Below are positions 47,611 through 58,600 of a DNA stretch of 64,000 nt, one piece after another. A model generated the notes under the pieces. The model was not told where the DNA came from. It made no database searches and saw only the letters and a program-made list of their open reading frames with translations. Origin of the DNA: Lithospermum erythrorhizon. Lineage: Eukaryota; Streptophyta; Magnoliopsida; Boraginales; Boraginaceae. Within the stretch, counting starts at the first letter, position 1, and each line of letters opens with the position of its first letter. The DNA lies in assembly GCA_019722365.1 (NCBI GenBank), contig JADFUC010001777.1:1-64000 (forward strand). Direction: 5' to 3'. The translations under genes were made by a program, and so were the position numbers.

Positions 47611-48049
47611 TTATGTGAAAATTATGAATTAATAAAAAAGTACTCAATGTTGAAGTTTTCCTTAGCTTCCTTTAGAATGGCATTGTAAAAAACAACAATT
47701 ATTGAATATGGAGATTACCTTTTTTGCTTTGCTTTGTTTTTTTAAGTGTTGTGGGAGAGAAATGAAGCAAGTTCACTATTAATTTGGTGGATGATTTATC
47801 ATATATAAGAAATCGGAGAAACAGTTTGAGGAAAGTTGGGTGCCAAAGGAGTAGAGAGTGAAAGTTGGTTCCCGCAAGAAGAGTTCAAAACACCCGCGAA
47901 TTACTCATCTCAATGGATATTATTGTAGATGGATTATGTCAATGCAATTCTACAAATTATTGAGATCATTTCAAAACATTCTGTTTTGATTTGATAAAAA
48001 GTCGAGATTTAATTTCCGGAAATTTGAGTTAGTGCGCGTTGTCGTTGAA
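46667..48049. other. Upstream region of the SOSEKI gene
   Basis: It contains the SOSEKI 5' UTR and promoter region, with no coding frame recognised. The main feature is the (AT)34 tract at 47,539-47,606, about 870 bp before the start codon. No individual promoter element is called. Confidence 0.5.
47539..47606. repeat. (AT)34 microsatellite
   Basis: 68 bases of uninterrupted AT dinucleotide, upstream of the SOSEKI gene. Confidence 0.97.
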
Positions 48050-49080
48050 GCTACGTAAAGATGAGACGAAAGGCGTGAATGATCGGCTTATGTTTGGGGT
48101 ATGGCGCGATTGATCACTTATGTTTAGAGGTATGGCCCACTTGATCACTATGTTTGAAAGTGCGATTGATCGGCTTATGTTTGTGATGAAATTTCGAGTT
48201 GGTACTTACGCCTAATTTATCGTTAAGTGGATGTTAATTGCGAAAATGAGGGCAATTTAGTAATTTCATATGCATTCCCAAAAAAAATAAAAAATTGAAA
48301 AGAATATCGAGACCGGTTGGCGGGTCAACGTCAGATCAACGACGCGCTGCAGGAGAAGATGGTGTTTTCGTCGCCAATCATCTACTCCGGCCGGTTTTCG
48401 GCCAAAATTTCTGCCCAACTTAGACCAAAAATGTCGCCAATAAGGCCAAAAACAACATTTTTGACAACATCAGTATGCTGCAAAACTGGATTTCATTAAA
48501 TTCGCTAGCTTGAGGACAATAGCGGCAAATTCCGGCATTAAAGCATAAAATTCATCGACACTAAAAACCACCTTCGCCGGCCATATTGACCATTTTCCAG
48601 CCAAAACCACACATTAAGACCAAAAGTTACAAAATTAGTAAAAAATTTAACAATATCAGCCCACAAAATCGATTTTTAGCCTAATGAACATAAGAAATAC
48701 TAAACTTGACCCAGCTTCTCCAAATAATCCAAACAAACCTCATATTGCCACAAAACATTATTTTCATCTGCCAAATTCATCAATTTCGCCCTTGAAATTG
48801 GTTAGGAATTAGGTCACACGAATTGAATTAGGAGGTTAGGCTAGGAGTTCTTCCAATTTATTTTAGATTAAATTGGGGAGTAACATATTTTCTATTTTTT
48901 TAAATTTTTTTATTTGGGAAATTAAGATATGAAATTACTAAATTACCCCTCATTTTTAGTAATTAACATTCACTTAACGTCAAATTAGCGAAATTAAATT
49001 GAGTCGCTTTTAAAATAATAAATGATCGGCCAGCAGCTTTGAAGCATAGGTAATGTTCGACCGTATCAACATGCAGTAAT
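48050..49080. mobile_element. Mutator-like non-autonomous element with long TIRs
   Basis: 48,168-48,271 and 48,927-49,030 are about 100-bp inverted repeats: both contain CGTTAAGTG(G/A)ATGTTAATT, AATGAGGG and AATTTAGTAATTTCATAT on opposite strands. Pairing probably continues outward into short repeats (TGATCGGCTTATGTTT units at 48,088-48,180). The roughly 650-bp interior has no transposase and includes GC-richer sequence around 48,310-48,420. Long TIRs without a coding region suggest a MULE derivative. Confidence 0.68.
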
Positions 49081-49961
49081 CCTTTTCACTACAAAGATAA
49101 TGAAAAGAAAGTCAAGTGTAACACCACTAATGTTTATTGATAATTTGTCTCAATAAATGCATTCTCCTGCTCTATCTAAAATGTAAACCTACATCCTACG
49201 ATATATTAACTCTTTTTTATATAATACAATGACTAGATGTATTTGTGTCACAATCATGTAACAGATTACCAAGCTTACATATGTCAAAAATCAATGTTTT
49301 CCAAAAGCCTAGTTGGGTACCAAAATATAATTTATTAAACATAATATTGTCCCATGCTGAAGGTCAATTTGGATGTTTGTATTTGTCGCTTATTTTTTTA
49401 TTTTGTGCGAGTCTGCCGTGAGTTCTTAATTATACAGGCAAAAATATGAATCAGTTGTATTCATTGACCTTTAATAGCCTTGTTATACAATGACATCCTT
49501 ATCATTTTATGTACCTGCTCCGGCAAAATATGGAAGAAAAAAAAAGATTCAATACTAAGTTCTTTTTATATAGTAGCATGTTGAAGTTCAATCGACCTAA
49601 CATTCATTGCAAAGACTATCTACTATTTCTATATAGATAATCATCAACAGTGGAATCAATGAGTCATTTTGATTTATTCAATTATATTAAATAGCCGAAC
49701 CAAAGAATAAAAAATCTTTTCACTTTATAGTACATGAAAATTAAGACCTACCAAATGAACAAAAATATTACATTCGGCTCAAATCACTTCAATTCACCAA
49801 AATCCAAACGCACCATATACAATGCCAGTGAATGTATTATTAAGAATCAGCTTTTGATGGGATCAGCAGAAAACCCCCCAAGCTCCAGTAAAGAATGAAA
49901 AGAAAGAAATAAAACCAACCCTCCAAGCCGCCAAACCAATTCATCTTCCATCTACACGGTT
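49081..49961. other. 3' flank of the citrate synthase gene
   Basis: AT-rich sequence holding the 3' UTR of the minus-strand citrate synthase gene near 49,850-49,961. No other gene or repeat was recognised. Confidence 0.55.
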
Positions 49962-52595
49962 TCAAGCCGAAGCGGCTTTCTTCTCCAGCCACTCCATCGT
50001 AACACTCTTTGGCCTCTCAAGCGCCAAACCCAAAGCTCGGTCCCATATCAACTACATAACAGAGGTCAAGCTGAAGCTTAGAGCCAATAAAAGATTAACA
50101 GCAGTATGATACATAAATGTAATAGCAGTGTACCTGAGAACAAATGCCAATAGCCCTCGACACACCGAATAGTACAGTGTAATATCTGTTCAATTGATTT
50201 AAGGAGATGATGGTCAACTTTGTGAAGCCCAGAGAAAATATAGAACAAAAGAAGGAGGTGGAGGCTAGTAATACCTGGCTTCGGTTAAACCATAGTGATG
50301 CAGCAATACTCCACTGTGAGCATCAACATTAGGCCATGGGTTTTTTACCTGCATTTTACAGGGTTTAGCTCTGAATTGTTCTCAAACAGTAACATCAGTA
50401 AGCTAGAATAGCAGATTCAAAAATATGGAGGCAGACATATAGATGAAGCGAATGATTGCAGTAACTTTCCATGATTAACAAGATAGAGATAGAATACTCT
50501 GGTCCACGGTCAATGAATTGTCAAAATTACAGACATCGTTTATCAGATACTCCGTATTAACTATACCTCTACTCATCACATAAATGTAGCCTTGTGATCA
50601 TAAAAGCAATGATGTTATAAAAGAATGTAAAACCTAGAGTTAAGATATAGGTGTTTGAATTCCCAAGCATCATACATTTGTAAGAAAATGACCTATGCAC
50701 TGGCCAAAGCACTCGGAATAATAATGCAGACAATGTACCTTGCCAAGCTCTGTGAGTATGGGAGGCACTACATCATAGAGTTTTGCTACCTGTGGATGGA
50801 GACAATATGAATTTAGATATATGAACTGAAGGATCACACGATATCAAAGGGGGGAAAAGGCAGAACCAGTTGGAATAATGGATCATCAGGCAAGTGCTTC
50901 ATCGCAAACTCTCTCTGACACATGTATCTTGGATCAGTTTTCCGTAGGACCCCATGTCCAAATCCAGGGACAACCTGAATTCAAAACAGAAATATAAGCT
51001 CTAATGGGGAGAGATCGGTTAATCAAACTATAACTTCACTATCAATATCCACCTCCCACTGCAAATAGAAAGAACAAACAAAGGAAATTGGCAACTGGAA
51101 AGGAACATAAGATCACATGCACACAAAATACTACTCCCTCTGATTTTTTTAGTTGTCGTATCGTTTTAGCCGTTTATAGCATGGATTAGAAAAAGAAAAA
51201 GTAGTCAAAGGTGCGTTGAAATGTAGAATGACAATCAATTGAAACAATATCATTGGTTGGTTGTTAATTTAAAGAGAAAAATTAGTAAAAAATACATTAA
51301 AAATGTAAAAATCTATTTATTATGCTAAAACGACAATTAAAAAAAAATTGATTTGGCTAAAATGACAACTAAAAAAAACGGAATGTATCAAAGTTCAACC
51401 ATTTTTTCTTTTTTGCTAGGTCTAGGGAGGACCAGAGTACCGAAATCTCACAGCAGTAGATTGGGGAAATAACACATAAAACACATATAGAAAAGGAGAG
51501 AAAAACTACATGTATTATGTTTCCACCATTCAATGTTTTCCAAACATAATAGGAGAGGGAATCTACAAGGATACCTTGCCACCATTCAACGTTTTCCATA
51601 CATAATCTTTCAACTGATCTTTGGAAATATTCTCGCCACATTCTTCAACCACAGATTTTATCCATAGCAGTACTTCCTGGAATAACAACATAGAAGTCAA
51701 ACACTAACCAATCTAGTACTCAGAAGTTTGCCCACTATGTTTGACAAGGGAGTACACAGACAAGTGCTTTACAAATTTATTGCATTATCAATGAATTTAT
51801 AAAATTGCTTTACAAGTCCACATAGAAAAGTAACTTTCCAATTTTAGTGAGAGCAATCAAGTGAGAAAAGAACCGAGAGCAGACTAAGAGCTCTTTGTTA
51901 AATTTGGCGAAAATTGAAAACTAAAAACTGAATAGTAGCGAATTGCAAGTCTCAATGCGAAAATATTATTTAGGTGTTTGATAACAATTCAAAGAAAAAG
52001 ACTTAAATTGAGTTGTATTGACAACTTTACTCCTACTCTATTTCACTTATATATATACATTAAATAAATAATACTATAATAGATAAATAAGTATTAAATA
52101 TTATTAATATGGAATAGAATAAATATGATCATTTAAAATATATTATTAATTATTATTATTATCATTAATTATAATAATTATTAATATTATAAAATCTTAC
52201 TAAATATTCTTGTTTTGTATATGGGTTAATTTGTTTTAATATTCCTCCAAATCTTACATTTGATAGTAGAAGCTACGTCATTGGAGTTACAGCGAGTCTT
52301 GCGTACTTCAAAAGAATACGAAAATTATTTCCTTTACTGGAAGTTATTATTATTTTTGTTGTTATTATTATTTTGTTATTATTATTATTATTTTTTATTA
52401 TTATTATTATTTTTATTTTATTTTATTATTATTATGATTTTTTGTTTTCTTATAGTATTGTTATTATTGTTTTGGTTATTATTAGTATTTTTTTTCTATT
52501 TTTATTATTATTATTATTTTAAATTATTATCATTATCAATGTATGTTTATTTTTATTTTTATTTTTATTATTTTATTATTATTATTTTTTTTATC

Positions 52596-52661
<66 letters not shown>

Positions 52662-55600
52662 GAAGGATAAGTGAGATGTGAAGAAAGTATGGAAGGAAAA
52701 ATATATAAATTTGAACTTTATAAACTAAGTTTTAAGAGGAAAAATAAGTAGAGAATTTTAAATTAAAATTTTACAATAATTCATTAACAAAAACAAACTT
52801 AATAAATTAAAGTGTTGAATTAATAAATTTTAAGTGTTTAATGAGTTTACAACAAGCCCCCTAAATTATTTCTGAAAAGAGCATAGAGTCATCCTTCACC
52901 GAAAGACTTTGACAAAAAACAAAAAATTATAGAACTAAAAGGTTGTACCAAATACATCAATTTATGAGTTGACCAACATCAAAACAGAAATTCTAAATCT
53001 GTGCTTTGAGCTCATCATTTACTTGACACTGCCCAATCGGCACATGAACGGAAACATGCCATACATATATGCAGATAGTCCATGGACATTAATCTAGTCC
53101 ATTTGTAACACTAATTAACTCTCAAAACTCCATATCATATAGCAAAGGATTGGCTCTGAGAAGCTATCTTAGTTGCTCACAATAGTTGCAAAAAGATTGT
53201 CGACTAAAAAAATTACATACAATGTGAACAGAAAGGACAGTTTTCATGTTAGTACTTTCTACCTTGCATTGATAATATACCTGACAGCACGAACATTATC
53301 AAACTTAAATCCTTAGGGTTATTTGTCTACCATGACTAAGTATATACTTGGTACTTACATTGGTAATACAATTGACAGAAAGAGCTAAATTAAATATAAA
53401 TGCAAAGAATATTTATCTTGCTAAAAACACATGCATTAAATAGAAGAAATGAAATGCAACGAGCAAATGAAGGCTACCTGATTGGCTAAACCATGGAGAG
53501 GACCAGCTAACCCGTTGAGTGCAGCAGCAAATGACAGGTAAGGATCAGACAATGCACTTGCAACCTAAATTAAGAATTAAAACATTATTTGAGAAGCCAC
53601 ATATATACAATATTATATACGAAGTATAAACTTATGAATCATTGACAACAGACATCTGGAACTTTAACCAATATTAGAATAAACTAAAGAAAAATAACAC
53701 ATTTCACATCATTTGAATAAGCCAAAAGAACTTACTAGATGACCGGTATGAGCACTGACATTTCCTCCTTCATGGTCACTACAAAAATATGCATATACTT
53801 TAGTAACTTCCCATTATTCATCAAGGTATCATTAGTCATACAATGTCATGCAGTTACACGAAATACCCACCTATGAATTGTGACATACAGTCTCATCAGC
53901 TCTTGCATGTCTGGGTTATCAAAACCAAGCATATGTGCAAAATTTCCACCATAATCTAGGGAGTCATGCATTGGTATAACCTGTCCATTTTTATACATTC
54001 TGCCAAAAAACATAAATCAAAGGATTACGACAAAGGCGTATCTTCATGAAGAGAACAATTCTTCGTGCATAACTCTTCTCAGGAAGCTAAAAACTACAAA
54101 AAAAACTCAAGAAACAATATCCGACCAGTCAACTATTTGGCCTGCATCATGAACCACTGTACAAAGAGGGGGGTGGTACTACGAAGAGAACACCTTAGGA
54201 TAGTTATTTGATATGGCTAATTACATATGAATAGGCTAATTATAACCATCAATTGAAAGGTGATGACAGCTGACCTGCGATAGACATATGCTGCAACAAC
54301 TGGAACTTGAGCAATTAAATTTAGTGAATCCTCGTATGTGGGCTCCCAGTACCTAAATAGGTTATGTGGGTAAGTGCTTCACGCTAATCAAATCCCATTT
54401 TAGAAGCATACTGAAGGATAACTTACTTTGATTTATGAATTCCTTTCTCATATGCCTTCTGAAATTCACTTTGAACCTAAAATGACAACAATAAAAAATT
54501 AATCTCCAAGGGAATATATGTTTATAAAGAACTGAATGGTCCTAGTAATAAGAATTGGTAGATACTTCAAAAAGTAAACACAGAAATTTATAACACTTCT
54601 GAAATATAAGATCCGCAATAATAAACGACAAAGAAACCAGGACACAAGGTAAGGAAATCGAAATTATCATATCCATCAAGTCACAAGGATTATGTTAGTG
54701 CCATGATGACACTCAAATATCCTTAGATAGTTATTCCAAGAAGACTAGATCCTCACAGAAATATCAAAAAAGTAAAGTAAACAATATAACAACATTATGC
54801 CACTTCAATTGTGAAGCATGTTTGCTCTCCTATGAAGGATTGTTACATTTTCTTCGTGCATGATACATAAATTTGAAATGCTTTTAAACTTCTTCACACT
54901 GCTGGCACTCTTGAAAAAAAATTAGATGTATCATACGAACTTTATCATGTCCTAAAGGAGTCAAAGATTTATATTAAACATTCTGCTTGGATAAGTGGAA
55001 TAAAGCAAAAATATTTCGTGACACTACCTAAACTGCTTATATATTGGAAGTGGTAGATAGTGTCTGCATACACCCCACCCTTCCTACCCTGCTTAGGCGG
55101 GAACCTCTTCAGAGGTATTGGGGGCATGTTATCTATTCATCTCACATAGATCACGAGATAGATGCACAATTTTCAGAAATTCAAACTTTGGGGACATTTT
55201 CGTACTTACTCTGGGAACTTCTGTAATATATTTTTATAACTAGCTACAACCAACAAACAGCATATAAAGGTCTAATAACAGAAAACGTAGCTTAATGGAG
55301 AGAAGACAACAAAATGATACCAACCTGAAGAGCCATGACACCAGTTGCAAACTGAGTCATTGGATGAGCATCAACAGGTAACCCTTCAATGGTTTTGTAT
55401 ACATGATCTGCAAGAATCCTCAAAAGAACATGATTAAAGAAATGCAACCTAGTTCACAAACATATAAGGGCACTTCAAGAGAGATCACTATTCTGTTATA
55501 GACAAAATAACAGGTCGTATATCAGGGGCAACCCTTTTCAATGCATCAAATTAACCCAGGAAGAAAGATATCAGATTAGACTTTCTGCTTAAGTACTAAA

Positions 55601-58600
55601 CCAAAAACAGAATGTTATAAGCTGGTGCTGAAAGTTGATCAACTGTTCATAAACAGAAAAAGTATAATGTCAAAATGCAACCATAAGTAAGAACCTGGAA
55701 TAGTTGCACGACTTCTGAGGTCCTTAGACAATGAGTCCACTTGTTCCTTTGTAGGCACCTAGAGAAAGAATAGGAGATAACAAATGTTTTTTTTGAAAAC
55801 AAATTAATAGCTCAGGCAAGAAAGATAGCTGGCCATAATATGATGCAAAAATTCCTAATTGCATCAACTACAATAGCAGTAAATCATACATATTAACAAA
55901 ATCTGGATACAAGTACTAGCTCAAGAATATAGGAATAATTATATAGTTCTATAAAAGTAAATTCAGTCTCACACTGGTCTATAGCTGAGATATAGCATAC
56001 CTTTCCTGTCAAAAGAAGCCAGAGCAAGCCCTCTGGCAATGGTTCTCCATCAGGCTTGGCAGCTGGTAACAACTTCTGACACTCAGGTATAGATAATCCC
56101 CTAAACCGAATCCCCTGAGATAAGAAGGTTATAAGCAACAGAACGAAATAGAGGAGCCAAACCACTGAAATTCTCAAACCATATAGTAGAGTGCCTGAAT
56201 AGTTAGTTCAAGTGAAATAAAGTTACGCATACCTCGTCTGGGTCAAGTAAAGAGGTTTCCCATAGTAAGCCTACCATTCCCCTCATTCCACCAAGCACCT
56301 TTTAAAGTTTATAGAAAAAAACTAATTAGAGTTCATATTTGAATTATTCCCGTGCAAAATTGGATTTCATCCAGTTAATACAATGGTTCCCAGAAGAATG
56401 GCTATAAACATTAGAGTAAACACCCTAAAGTTGAATACAAGATATGATGAAAGAGGACATACCATATCAAGTGTTATGTTTCCCAATTGAACTTTTCCAT
56501 GTTCTGACTTCAGTTTTTTCAGACGTTCCTAAATCAGTCAAAATAGAATAATGAATATACTGTAAATCATCATTCAATTACTCTTGATCAAAATATTCAG
56601 ACTCTACAATTATGAGATAAACTCTTACAATAGACAAACAACATCAATATCGTATAAACTATATGCCTACATAATTGTATTCTTGAATAGAAAATTTATG
56701 ATGTACGATACTGAAACGAATTATCAGAATAGAAACGGTTACATAACATTATAGTTAATAAGATCATTTACATCAACATTATAGTTATTAAGATCATTAG
56801 CAAAAGTAAGGAAAACTAAAGAAAATAAGTACAGCCAAGGAAAAAATTCTAAGCTTTCAGAATTCAATTAGAAGTGAGGGACATAATTGACTAGTAAAAT
56901 CATTTAAAAATAGTTTATATTGTTATTGAACATCATAACAGACTGCAAAAACATACCTGTTGTTCTGGAATCAATTCTGAGAGCTGAGAACGAAGATCCT
57001 ACAGTTTTAATCCAATTAAAGTATTAAGAGAAAATGGAGAGCAGCTGAACAAATAAAAAGTTCATCAATATTCTACTTCTGATCCAATAGAAACATGGCT
57101 TCTGATATTTGAACTGTAGAAACCACTATAGCACCAAACATGTTTCCTATCTGATTTTTTATTCAATATTCACATAGCAGATAAGCAGATTATTGCCACA
57201 GTCATAGAATGCAGAAATATAATGATATAAAACATTATTCCTCAATAACAAAAATCCTTGTTGTAAAGGAAACAAATAAGGGGATCGTGTCAAGTACTTA
57301 GATTTCCTCTCGTAGTCACTAAAAGTGGGAACCCAAAAGAAACAATATCACACTATACACAATTTAGAATAACTTTCCCAAAAAGGAACAAATTTTGTGG
57401 ACTGTTCTTCTTACTACATAGTACAAGCAGACAAAGCATTTAGAAACATTTTGCTTTGCCTGGCTAATATGGAATAACTCGTGTCTTCAGACTCCAGCAT
57501 TTCCACATCAGTCTCAGTAAGAGTGATTGTACTTAGTAAAACATATATTTCTTGGGAGGGAAAATGCTTAGTTTGGACTAAACATGGATAACAAAATTGA
57601 CAAATTAACAAAATGAATTATAAGAAGCTTGTTATTCATTTTCTTAATTCATTTAGTTAAACTTGTGGTGGCAGCTTGTTATTTTCAACCATCCCATCCT
57701 CATTCATATCCGAGTAAAACTATTCCTCAATAGCAATACTTCATAACTAAATTTTACGCTCTATCGAGACCCTCAAATTACACACAAAATTGAAATCAAA
57801 TATTCATATCCAACCACAACAAGCTCCCACTGATCCACAACAAGTCACATTTCCTTATTCCTAAACAATTAGCACCCAACAAAGCACTAAATCAGTACAA
57901 TGAAACGCCCCATTCCTCAATCTATCTACTTAAAGCCACTCAATCACACAGAAATATAACCAATGCAACAGTGAGAGGTTTACGAGATCAGAAGAAGACG
58001 TCTGAACTTGGAGCCAGCGAACCGAATTTTGAAGACTACGCTGTTGAGCCTACAAAATCACAGTCATCATCATCAAACGTTAAATTTCAATATATAAAAC
58101 TACTCAATAATTAAACATCATAATCAACAAAAAGATTAGAACATACTGTTCCCTCATATTCAAAATTGAACAATTTCAATTTTGGAGGTGAAGCTTTACA
58201 TGAATTAATTGTCTTCTACTGCTCGTTCCAACAAATATAAAATTGATAAGATTAGATTTTTTTAAATATTTACTCCCTCCATTTCCAAAGATCGTCACAT
58301 TTTGAATTTTTATGGTCAATTTTTCAAATTTTGAATTCAAATATGTATATGTTGCATAACATTTGGTGAAAATATATCAAAAGATAGCATTTGAAGTATC
58401 TTTTATTGGAACAAATAGTGATAACAATGACAAAGGAAGAAAATTTTATGGACAATTACAAGGTTGTCTTGTGGTATAAGACGACCACTGACTTGAAAGT
58501 TATTTTAGCATGACCTCGGTGAGTACGGTGTCAGGTAGCTCCCAAAGTTAACAATATTCAGAGAACTAGATCACTTTCGTGACTTACGAGACATTGGAAC

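Noticed and set aside
51369..51641. 90-codon minus-strand frame
   Set aside because: It joins part of a citrate synthase exon to its intron, including the duplicated exon tail, in a shifted frame at its start; not a separate gene.
52260..52670. 136-codon plus-strand frame rich in Leu, Tyr, Phe and Ile, looking like a membrane protein
   Set aside because: It is produced by TTA/TAA trinucleotide repeats within a citrate synthase intron; no non-repetitive coding sequence.
55893..56177. Separate 94-codon minus-strand gene
   Set aside because: It is the citrate synthase exon 56,114-56,001 read through into both introns; the true exon has AG and GT borders.
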